This document shows positions 1 to 6,135 of a stretch of DNA of 7,460 nt, piece by piece. Position 1 is the first letter of the stretch; every line of letters begins with the position of its first letter. Source of the DNA: Microbacteriaceae bacterium (lineage in GTDB: Bacteria > Actinomycetota > Actinomycetes > Actinomycetales > Microbacteriaceae); the NCBI GenBank assembly GCA_025463665.1, contig JAODAY010000143.1, forward strand, positions 1 through 7,460, in the 5' to 3' direction. Made by a program: the position numbers and the translations under genes. The notes beneath the pieces are model-generated. The model was not told the DNA's origin and searched no databases. It saw only the letters and a list, made by a program, of their open reading frames with translations.

Positions 1-6
1 AGGATT

Positions 7-40
7 GAGGGTCGGTCTCTGAGGCTAGAAACCGACCCTC
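7..40. terminator. Probable Rho-independent-type terminator hairpin of a gene left of the window
   Basis: The arms GAGGGTCGGT (7-16) and ACCGACCCTC (31-40) are perfect reverse complements, giving a 10-bp GC-rich stem with a 14-nt loop. The right arm is followed by TCCCTTG, a weak T-rich tail. The left side (AGGATT) gives an equally weak tail on the other strand, so the hairpin could work in either direction. Actinobacterial terminators often lack a long U tract. The hairpin sits before an AT-rich promoter zone, as expected at a boundary between transcription units. The gene it would serve is outside the window. Confidence 0.6.
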
Positions 41-115
41 TCCCTTGCACCAAGAGTGTCCTGCAATCACATTCCGCATCCGCTGCCACAGCAAACAACT
101 TCAGCTAGACCAATA

Positions 116-121
116 TATAAC
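116..121 (+). promoter_or_regulatory. Candidate -10 box (TATAAC) for the ABC exporter operon
   Basis: TATAAC matches the sigma-70-type consensus TATAAT at five of six positions and lies in the most AT-rich part of the window. No good -35 box is visible at 16-18 bp upstream; the sequence there is AAACAA-like, so activity would depend on an extended context or an activator. The nearest plus-strand gene is the exporter starting at 405 or 456. The predicted start of transcription, around 127-129, falls at the edge of the palindrome at 129-144. Confidence 0.4.
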
Positions 122-128
122 GGTCGGG

Positions 129-144
129 TAACGAGCGCTAGTTA
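129..144. promoter_or_regulatory. Operator-like 16-bp near-perfect palindrome
   Basis: The sequence TAACGAGCGCTAGTTA is a dyad centred on AGCGCT, with outer arms TAAC and GTTA. Only the 133/140 pair breaks the symmetry, so seven of eight base pairs match. It begins 7 bp after the TATAAC box, over the expected transcription start, which is where repressors of the TetR, MarR or GntR type commonly bind. Short copies of the outer arm recur nearby (ATAACG 117-122, CGTTAT 151-156). No regulator for it is encoded in the window; one might lie to the left. Binding is inferred from symmetry and position only. Confidence 0.4.
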
Positions 145-366
145 TGCAAACGTTATTTTTCTGCGAGTTTGTTGGGCGTCCGACTTCGAGCGAGGTGGCA
201 TCGGCCGATGGCGCGCTCGGACACGCGCTGCTCCCCGCAACCCTCGGTCGGGTCGGCGGCGTGGTGGAATCGCAGATGCGCCGCGAGGGAGCGACCGGCA
301 TCCCCGTAGCAATCAAGTGGTGCGGGGCGGTCAAACGAGGCGTACGATTCCGCACGTGAGCTCGCA

Positions 367-433
367 CCGCCACAGAGGCTGGCGGATCCGCGTCTCCAGG
401 TAGCGTGAGGAGGTGGCAGCCCGCCGCTGGCGG
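367..433 (+). other. Two adjacent hairpins with a mutually exclusive pairing around the first exporter start codon
   Basis: CCGCCA (367-372) pairs perfectly with TGGCGG (380-385) over a 7-nt loop. A second small hairpin pairs CCGCC (421-425) with GGCGG (429-433). The second arm of the first hairpin (GGCGG, 381-385) can instead pair with the first arm of the second (421-425). That alternative would enclose the GTG at 405 and the GAGGAGG at 407-413 in a loop. The geometry resembles a translational switch, but short GGCGG/CCGCC pairs are common in high-GC DNA, so chance is a serious alternative. Confidence 0.2.
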
Positions 434-2399
434 CATTCGAGTGTCGTCTCGCGGTATGCCAACCACTATGAGAGCCGCTTCGCGCAGGGAGCTGCCACCA
501 CCCCCTGGTGCGCCACCGACTCGCTCGGTGCCGCGCTTTCTTCTGTGGCAGGCCAGCCGGCAACCCGGCCTGCTGGTCGGAGGTGTGGTCTTCAACGTGA
601 TCTGGATGCTCTGCCAGGCAGTCTGGCCGTATCTGCTGGGCCGGGCGATTGACGACGGAGTAGCCGCGCGCAGCTCCAACGTACTGATTTGGTGCGCAGC
701 GCTGCTGGGAGTAGCGCTTGTGCAAGTGTTGGCCGGAATGATGGGTCACCGGATGGCGGTGAAGAATTCCGTGCGCGCCTCGCTGCGGGTGGGCCGCCTT
801 GTGGGCCATCACTCCGCGGAGACTGGGGCAGCGATTACCGCCACTACCTCGTCCGGCGAGATAGTGGCCACCGCCTCCGGCGACGCCGGCGCGATGGGCA
901 GCATGTTGGATGTCAGCTCACGCCTGGTAGGCGGCATCGTGGCCTACTTAGTCGTGTCAGGGATCATGGTGTCGACCTCGGTGCCGCTCGGGCTTGCGGT
1001 CCTCATCGGCGTGCCGCTTCTGGCATTCCTCCTCAGTCTGCTGATCCGGCCCTTGAGCAAGCTTCAAACGGAATGGCGGCAACAGACAGGGCTGCTGACA
1101 GCCATCGGCGCCGACACTGTCGCCGGCTTGAGGGTGCTGCGTGGCATCGGCGGCGAAGAGGAATTCGTGGCCCGCTACGCCGCCCGCTCGCAGGAGGTGC
1201 GCCGCGCCGGCATCGGGGTTGCCCGCCTTCAGTCCTGGCTCGACGGGCTGCAGGTGTGGCTGCCCGGCCTATTCTTGGCGTTCATCGTCTGGTATGGCGC
1301 CCGGCTGGTGCTGGCCGGGGAGATTACCGCCGGTGAACTTGTCTCCTTCTACGGCTACGCCACGTTTCTGGTACTCCCGTTGCGCACAGTGGTGGACGCC
1401 GCCCAGACCTTCGCCCGCGGCATCGTCGCCGTTCGACGGATTCTCGACGTGCTGCGCATCGAACCAGGGGCCCGGGATGTCGCGCAATCCGGCAGCCCCG
1501 GCCGCGCAAGTGCACCGCCGACCGGCGCGGAACTGGCGGATGTGGCATCCGGTGTGGTTGTCCGGCCCGGTCTATTCACCGGACTAGTCGATCCGAGCCC
1601 GGATGACGCGGCCGCCGTCGCCACCAGGATGGGCCGGTTCGAAGACGATTTGCACCGCGTGTCACCGGTGCTGTGGGGCGGCATCGACCACACGACGGTG
1701 CCGATCGCCGAGGTGCGGAAGCGGATCGTGGTGAGCGACGCGCATCCGCACCTGTTCGGCGGTCCGTTGCTGGAGGGGCTCGACGTGCACCGGGTGCGCA
1801 ACCCTCAAGAGGTGAGCACCGACACCTCTCAAATCCGTCGAGTACGCCGGGCTTTGGATCAGGCGTCGGCGATGGAGACGGTGGAGGGACTCGCGGAGGG
1901 CTTGCAGGAGACCGTCGCCGAACGCGGCCGGTCCTTCTCCGGTGGGCAGCGGCAGCGGCTGAGCCTTGCCCGGGCGCTGCTCGCCGACGCAGAAGTGCTG
2001 GTGCTCATCGAGCCGACAAGCGCGGTCGACGCGCACACCGAGTCGCAGATCGCCGAAAGCTTGCGCGAAGCCAGAGAGGGCCGCACCACTGTGGTGGTCT
2101 CTGCCAGCCCGCTGCTCCTCGACAAAATGGACGTGATCCAGGTGATGCGCAGCGGCAGAGTGATGGGAATTGGAACCCATGCCACGCTGATGCGACAAGA
2201 CGACGCGGTCGGTGCCCTGTATCGGTCGGTGGTCGCGCGCACCATGAGTGCCGCCGAACCGGCGGAAGGCGAGCACATCGACGACGCCAGCACCGGTGCC
2301 ATCGACACCCTCTGGCACCAGGCCGAGCACACCGGCGCCATCCCAAACGTTGGCACCGAGAACGCGCGGGGAGTCACGGATGCTGCTGCCCATCGCTAG
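405..2399 (+). CDS. Heterodimeric ABC exporter, subunit 1, with a degenerate ATPase domain
   Basis: This is a 664-residue type IV ABC exporter half: a membrane domain (about residues 45-345) with six hydrophobic segments near 55-78, 94-112, 175-192, 195-214, 284-303 and 312-330, then an ATPase domain (about 375-605). The signature FSGGQ (511-515) and the RQRLSLARALL helix are intact. Other catalytic elements are lost. The Walker A site reads VDPSPDDAAA (395-404) with no lysine. The Q-loop has D445 for glutamine. Walker B is VLVLIE with I535 for aspartate, although E536 stays. The switch histidine aligns with A567. The subunit must pair with the next gene's product, whose start it overlaps by 20 bp. 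I recall similar EPTSAVDAHTE-type degenerate partners in Streptomyces. The substrate is unknown. The start is uncertain: GTG 405 has only CAGG at 397-400, and ATG 456 (647 residues) or ATG 468 would remove a non-conserved-looking stretch but lack a binding site. The last 55 residues form a hydrophilic, acidic tail. Confidence 0.9.
   Translation: MRRWQPAAGGIRVSSRGMPTTMRAASRRELPPPPGAPPTRSVPRFLLWQASRQPGLLVGGVVFNVIWMLCQAVWPYLLGRAIDDGVAARSSNVLIWCAALLGVALVQVLAGMMGHRMAVKNSVRASLRVGRLVGHHSAETGAAITATTSSGEIVATASGDAGAMGSMLDVSSRLVGGIVAYLVVSGIMVSTSVPLGLAVLIGVPLLAFLLSLLIRPLSKLQTEWRQQTGLLTAIGADTVAGLRVLRGIGGEEEFVARYAARSQEVRRAGIGVARLQSWLDGLQVWLPGLFLAFIVWYGARLVLAGEITAGELVSFYGYATFLVLPLRTVVDAAQTFARGIVAVRRILDVLRIEPGARDVAQSGSPGRASAPPTGAELADVASGVVVRPGLFTGLVDPSPDDAAAVATRMGRFEDDLHRVSPVLWGGIDHTTVPIAEVRKRIVVSDAHPHLFGGPLLEGLDVHRVRNPQEVSTDTSQIRRVRRALDQASAMETVEGLAEGLQETVAERGRSFSGGQRQRLSLARALLADAEVLVLIEPTSAVDAHTESQIAESLREAREGRTTVVVSASPLLLDKMDVIQVMRSGRVMGIGTHATLMRQDDAVGALYRSVVARTMSAAEPAEGEHIDDASTGAIDTLWHQAEHTGAIPNVGTENARGVTDAAAHR
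2368..2373 (+). promoter_or_regulatory. Ribosome binding site that fixes the start of exporter subunit 2
   Basis: GGGGAG lies 6 nt before ATG 2380, inside the end of the subunit 1 gene. It supports ATG 2380 over the longer in-frame opening from 2248, whose extra 44 residues are proline-, serine- and threonine-rich and read like an out-of-frame copy of the upstream gene's tail. Its position inside the upstream gene implies translational coupling, which would help make the two subunits in equal amounts. Confidence 0.7.
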
Positions 2400-4134
2400 C
2401 AAGAAGACGGTGCGCGCTGCCGCCACGCGACTGATCCGAGCCCACCGGCGGGCACTCCTCATGGTGATCGTGCTGCATGCCGTGGCCGCCGTGTTCGGGC
2501 TGACTGGCCCGTGGCTGGTAGGTCGGGTCATCGACGCCATCAACGCAGGCGCCGCGACCGAACTCGACATCAACCTAGCCGCGTTGATTCTGGTCGCCGC
2601 CGTCACTATTCAGTCGCTGATCAATCGGCTGGCGCAGTGGCGGTCGATGGTGCTTGGCGAGACCGTCTTTGCAGCGCTGCGCGAGCAGTTCATGGGCACC
2701 GTGGGCCAGCTGCCACTGTCGATCGTGGAGCAGGCAGGAACCGGCGACTTGCTGGCCCGCACCACCAACGACATACAAAGCGTGGCGCAGACCGTGCGCT
2801 TCGGGGTGCCGCGCATCCTGGTGGCCGCCGCCACCATCCTTCTCACGATTGTCGCCGCGGCCATCACCGCCCCGCGAGTGTCGATCGGAATGCTGGTCAC
2901 TGTGCCGGCGATTGTGCTCGCTACCCGGTGGTACCTGCGACGCTCCGGGCGCGGCTATCAGAGGCAGCTCGCCGGGCACGCCCGGCTGAGCGGTGTAATC
3001 AGTGAGACAGTGGAGGGCGCGCGCACCATCGACGCGCTCAGTCTGGCCCCTGCCCAACGGCGCAAGATCGACAGAGCGGTGCTCGAGCGCCGCGAATCAG
3101 AGCGCTACACCCTGTCGCTGCGAAGCATCTGGCTGCCTTCCACCGAGCTCTCGTTCTTGATTCCGATAATCGTGGTGATCGGCTGGGGCGCATGGCTCGT
3201 CTCCGTCGACAGCGCCACTGTCGGCGAGGTCACCGCTGTCGCCCTCTTTTCCACCCAGCTGATCGGCCCGGTGATCGAACTGCTCGGCTGGATGGATGAG
3301 ATCCAAGTCGGTGGCACTGCCCTGTCACGCATCATCGGCGTGGAGGACGTGCCGCCCGACCGGAAGCCGGTGCCCGACGCCCGCCCGAGCGGCTCGCAAC
3401 TGATGGCCCGCGACGTGCGCTTCGCCTATCGTCACGGCGCAGAGGTATTGCACGGCATCAACCTCGACGTGGCGGTGGGTGAGCGGCTGGCGGTCGTCGG
3501 TCCGTCCGGTTCTGGCAAATCCACCATGGGCCGGCTCATCGCAGGCATCAACGGACCCACCGTCGGTAGCCTCACCGTCGGCGGCGTGCGCATCTTCGAC
3601 CTGCCGCTCGACGTGCTTCACAAACACGTGGCTCTGGTCACGCAGGAGCACCACGTTTTCGTCGGCACAATCGCAGACAACCTGCGGCTGGCAAAAGCGG
3701 GAGCGGATGACGAAGAGTTGGAACGCGCACTCGCTGTGGTCGATGCGCTGGGCTGGGTTCGCTATATGCCCGGCGGGCTGGAAGCGCACGTCGGGTCGGG
3801 CGGCGTGGTGCTCACCCCGGCGCAGGCCCAGCAGATAGCACTTGCACGCCTGGTGCTGCTCGACCCGGCGGTTCTCGTTCTGGATGAGGCGACGTCGCTG
3901 CTCGACCCGGGAGCGGCGCGATCACTGGAGAGCTCCCTCGAGCGAGTGCTCGAGGGGCGTACGGTGATCGCGATCGCGCACCGGCTGCACACCGCGCATG
4001 ACGCCGACCGGGTGGCGGTTATGCAGGCGGGGCGACTCGTGGAGGTAGGCCCGCACGATGAGCTGGTCGCCAGAGGCGGCGAGTATTCGGCGCTATGGAC
4101 GTCGTGGCATGACACTGGCAGTGGGCACGCTTAG
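2380..4134 (+). CDS. Heterodimeric ABC exporter, subunit 2, with the competent ATPase domain
   Basis: The product is a 584-residue type IV ABC exporter half. Its membrane domain spans about residues 15-325, with hydrophobic segments near 25-48, 65-82, 144-165, 168-183, 256-275 and 283-302. The ATPase domain (about 338-572) has an A-loop tyrosine (Y350), an intact Walker A GPSGSGKST (374-382, K380), Q-loop Q422, Walker B VLVLDE (498-503) with catalytic E503, a SLLD D-loop (506-509) and the switch histidine H534 in AIAHRL. The exception is the signature, LTPAQ (478-482) instead of LSGGQ. This protein therefore supplies the nucleotide-binding and catalytic side of the one working ATP site, while subunit 1 supplies the signature. 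The frame is +1 relative to subunit 1, with a 20-bp overlap. It is likely an inner-membrane exporter of a drug, peptide, lipid or siderophore-like compound, but nothing in the sequence tells which. No terminator is obvious after the stop. Confidence 0.92.
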   Translation: MLLPIASKKTVRAAATRLIRAHRRALLMVIVLHAVAAVFGLTGPWLVGRVIDAINAGAATELDINLAALILVAAVTIQSLINRLAQWRSMVLGETVFAALREQFMGTVGQLPLSIVEQAGTGDLLARTTNDIQSVAQTVRFGVPRILVAAATILLTIVAAAITAPRVSIGMLVTVPAIVLATRWYLRRSGRGYQRQLAGHARLSGVISETVEGARTIDALSLAPAQRRKIDRAVLERRESERYTLSLRSIWLPSTELSFLIPIIVVIGWGAWLVSVDSATVGEVTAVALFSTQLIGPVIELLGWMDEIQVGGTALSRIIGVEDVPPDRKPVPDARPSGSQLMARDVRFAYRHGAEVLHGINLDVAVGERLAVVGPSGSGKSTMGRLIAGINGPTVGSLTVGGVRIFDLPLDVLHKHVALVTQEHHVFVGTIADNLRLAKAGADDEELERALAVVDALGWVRYMPGGLEAHVGSGGVVLTPAQAQQIALARLVLLDPAVLVLDEATSLLDPGAARSLESSLERVLEGRTVIAIAHRLHTAHDADRVAVMQAGRLVEVGPHDELVARGGEYSALWTSWHDTGSGHA

Positions 4135-4204
4135 GCCCATTCCACGCGATCGGGTGCGCACAAGACGTGTCACGCCGAACGGAGGCATGATCTGGGGCAA
4201 GGCA

Positions 4205-5089
4205 TCATCTGACGCGGGACCTCGCGGACAGGGCTATGGTCGTGACGATCTCGTGGGTGGCACCTGCGGGAAGCGTCACTCGCGACGGCGCGACGTTGGC
4301 GGTCTCGACGCACAGCATCTGCTGCCACTCCTCGTCGCCGAAGTCGGCCATCGACGCCGCCTGCACGTCCCAGGGGTTCCAGACCACGGTGTTGGCCGCA
4401 TTCCCGGTTTCGATGAGGATCGAGCGGTCCGTGTCGGCCACCACCGTCACGCCGGTGGCGCCCGTGAAGATCCGGGTGATCGGTTCGGTGAACCGGAGCG
4501 GCTCCGCGTCCTGGGTGCCGCCGCTCGACCCCTCGACGAAGGGCAGGTTCTCGAGGCCGGTGACGGCGACGTTCCGCACGTCGGAGACGGCGAGATAGGT
4601 GTGCAGCGCCTCGGTGAAATCGATCGTGTCGTCGGAGAGGTTCGTCACCGACAGTGCGACCCTCAGGCTCGCACCGACGAGCACCTCGTAGCGCGCCTCG
4701 AAGCGGTGCGGCCACGCCGACGACCGGGTCTCCTCCGAGTCGCGCAGCACGAGGATGAGGCGCACGTCGTCGCCCACCTCGTCCGCCTCGGCGAGGGTCC
4801 ACTCGCTGGTGCGCGCCCAGCCGTGCTGGCGACCGGTCGGGTGGGGCCCGAACCAGGGAAAGCAGAGGGGGATGCCGCCGCGGATCGGCGCGTTCCGTTC
4901 GAACCGGCTCGCCGCGCTCACCCAGAGCACCGGCGCCTGGCCGCTCGGGTTCCACGAGGTGACTTGCGCGCCCTGCAGGTAGACGTCGGCCTCGCCGGCG
5001 GTCGCGCGCACGCGCAGCATCGGCAGTCCGCCCCGGCCCTCCGTCACGGTCACGGAAGACGGGAGGGTCGCGGCGTGGTGCGAGTTCAT
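4205..5089 (-). CDS. D-hexose-6-phosphate mutarotase (YeaD-type glucose-6-phosphate 1-epimerase family)
   Basis: The 294-residue length is normal for the aldose-1-epimerase-like family that interconverts the alpha and beta anomers of glucose-6-phosphate and related sugar phosphates in the cytoplasm (EC 5.1.3.15). Family landmarks visible in order are YLQGAQVTSW (37-46), RGGIPLCFPWFGP (70-82), HGWAR (89-93), the catalytic-type histidine in EALHTY (H163), VWNPW (236-240) and the catalytic-type glutamate in CVETAN (E262). The fold is a cytoplasmic beta-sandwich with no signal peptide. ATG 5089 is the only sensible start, because an in-frame stop lies two codons upstream. GAGGA directly abuts the ATG, which is closer than usual for a ribosome binding site. 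It starts 20 bp after the LysR gene on the same strand, so the two may be co-transcribed. It faces the ABC exporter tail to tail. The exact sugar specificity cannot be read from the sequence. Confidence 0.9.
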   Translation of the reverse strand: MNSHHAATLPSSVTVTEGRGGLPMLRVRATAGEADVYLQGAQVTSWNPSGQAPVLWVSAASRFERNAPIRGGIPLCFPWFGPHPTGRQHGWARTSEWTLAEADEVGDDVRLILVLRDSEETRSSAWPHRFEARYEVLVGASLRVALSVTNLSDDTIDFTEALHTYLAVSDVRNVAVTGLENLPFVEGSSGGTQDAEPLRFTEPITRIFTGATGVTVVADTDRSILIETGNAANTVVWNPWDVQAASMADFGDEEWQQMLCVETANVAPSRVTLPAGATHEIVTTIALSARSRVR

Positions 5090-5109
5090 TCCTCAACCAT
5101 ACGAGGCGC

Positions 5110-6018
5110 TCACGGCACGTCGACGACCCGCGCCGCGGCGCCCTGAAGCGCCTCGCGCAGGGCCGATATCGCCGGGTGCTGGATCGCCGAACGCCGCATC
5201 GAGGTGAAGATCGTTCGGCGCGGACGGCCCGGCAGCTCGATGAGCCGACAGGTCGGCGTGCTGTCGGCCCAGACCAGGTCGGGCATGAGGCCGACGGCGT
5301 TACCGGAGGCGATGAGCCTGATCTGCGCCTGGAGATCGGCGGTCTGGAACCGCACGTCGGGCTCGAACCCCGCCCGGCGGCAGTGCTGTTCGGCGAAGTG
5401 ACGACTGGCGCTCCCGATCGGTTCCATCACCCACGGCAGGTCGTGCGCCTCGTCGATCGTCGCCACCGGGTGGATCTCACGGCCGACCGGCGGCAGCGCG
5501 AGGCGAATGGCGTCGGTCGTGAGGTCGCTCTTGTCGAGATTCGGATGCAGCGGCGCCGCGTGACCCGGATACTGCTCGGCCACGACCATGTCGAAGTCCC
5601 GCGCCCACGTCTCGTAGAGCGCGGTCTCCGGTTCACGCTGCACCATCTCGATGCGCACGCTCGGGTGCCGCTCTCGCATGGAGCTGAGTGCGGCGGGCAT
5701 GAGGGCAAGCGCGGCGGACTGGAACACCGCGACCCGAACGGTGCCCGAGACCGTGGTGAGAGACGCCGTAAGCTCGGCTTCCGCCTCCTCGAGGAGGTCG
5801 AGCAGCAGTGCCGTGTGCTCCACGAGGATCTCCGCCTGCGGGGTGAGCTGCACGCGGCGGCCGACCTTGCGCAGCAGCTCGACACCGGTCTCCTGCTCGA
5901 GAATGGTCAGCTGCTGCGAGACAGAGGACGGGCTGAAGTTCATCGCCGCCGCCACCTCGGCGAGGGTGCCGCGTATCTGGAGCTCGCGCAGCAGCCGGAG
6001 CCGTCTCACATCGAGCAC
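5110..6018 (-). CDS. LysR-family transcriptional regulator, likely controlling putA
   Basis: This 302-residue protein has the standard LysR layout. An N-terminal winged helix-turn-helix covers about residues 1-62, with the recognition region around NFSPSSVSQQL and the wing at GRRVQLTP. A linker helix rich in Leu and Glu follows (about 64-88), and then a periplasmic-binding-protein-like effector domain (about 91-295) beginning GTVRVAVFQSAAL. The N-terminus MLDVRRLRLLREL is typical of actinobacterial members, which supports the GTG start at 6018; an in-frame TGA lies two codons upstream. The ribosome binding site is poor (GGATGA only). It is divergent from the proline dehydrogenase gene across 117 bp. 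LysR proteins usually control the divergent neighbour and themselves, so proline or a related metabolite is a plausible effector. That is inference from position. The mutarotase gene follows 20 bp downstream. Confidence 0.9.
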   Translation of the reverse strand: MLDVRRLRLLRELQIRGTLAEVAAAMNFSPSSVSQQLTILEQETGVELLRKVGRRVQLTPQAEILVEHTALLLDLLEEAEAELTASLTTVSGTVRVAVFQSAALALMPAALSSMRERHPSVRIEMVQREPETALYETWARDFDMVVAEQYPGHAAPLHPNLDKSDLTTDAIRLALPPVGREIHPVATIDEAHDLPWVMEPIGSASRHFAEQHCRRAGFEPDVRFQTADLQAQIRLIASGNAVGLMPDLVWADSTPTCRLIELPGRPRRTIFTSMRRSAIQHPAISALREALQGAAARVVDVP

Positions 6019-6135
6019 GCGTCATCCATTCATTAGCAAGGCCGACGATTATCGGTTGGGTTTCCTCGCTTTATCTAACCAGACCGCGCTCGCATACTGA
6101 GTGTGGATTACCCCGACGCAGAGACCAGGACCGCA
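6019..6135. promoter_or_regulatory. Divergent promoter and operator region between the LysR gene and putA
   Basis: This spacer must hold both promoters. For the LysR gene, GATAAT on the minus strand (6048-6053) matches the -10 consensus at five of six positions, about 30 bp before its GTG. For putA, CATACT (6093-6098) preceded 17 bp upstream by TTTATC (6070-6075) is a weaker candidate. An imperfect 14-bp dyad at 6042-6055 (outer arms CCGA and TCGG) overlaps the LysR -10 box, as in an autorepression site. TTATC occurs twice, at 6049-6053 and 6071-6075, 22 bp apart or about two helical turns. LysR tetramers typically span two such sites. The ribosome binding site of putA is AGGA at 6127-6130, 5 nt before its ATG. 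Confidence 0.6.

Larger units (their letters stand above)
41..404. other. Gene-free upstream region of the ABC exporter operon
   Basis: I see no convincing gene in this stretch. The first part is AT-rich for this DNA: 57 of the 120 bases in 61-180 are G or C, counted by hand. It holds the promoter and operator candidates listed separately. From about 190 the base composition returns to high GC. A plus-strand frame from ATG 144 to TGA 359 (71 codons) has mostly G/C-ending codons in its second half, but it has no ribosome binding site and no recognisable domain, and its start overlaps the operator-like palindrome. I treat it as chance or as a possible leader peptide. The region would give the operon an unusually long leader of roughly 275 nt if transcription starts near 128. 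Confidence 0.5.

Noticed and set aside
144..359. 71-codon plus-strand frame in the exporter leader
   Set aside because: It has no ribosome binding site or recognisable family, and its start overlaps the operator-like palindrome. Third-position GC in its second half is moderately high, so a leader peptide is not fully excluded.
1548..2112. Idea that missing Walker A in exporter subunit 1 reflects a frameshift or pseudogene
   Set aside because: The frame is uninterrupted, flanking motifs are in register, and the losses are complementary to the single motif lost in the partner.
2248..2379. 44-residue N-terminal extension of exporter subunit 2
   Set aside because: It overlaps the upstream gene by 150 bp and is Pro/Ser/Thr-rich shadow sequence. 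ATG 2380 has a well-placed GGGGAG and matches the usual start of the membrane domain.
1662..2606. Minus-strand open frame of 314 codons opposite the exporter genes
   Set aside because: It lies across two recognised ABC genes on the plus strand, has no recognisable domain, and is a typical high-GC shadow.
4058..5146. Plus-strand open frame of 362 codons opposite the mutarotase
   Set aside because: The minus strand carries all mutarotase family motifs. The plus translation is Arg/Gly/His-rich low-complexity sequence.
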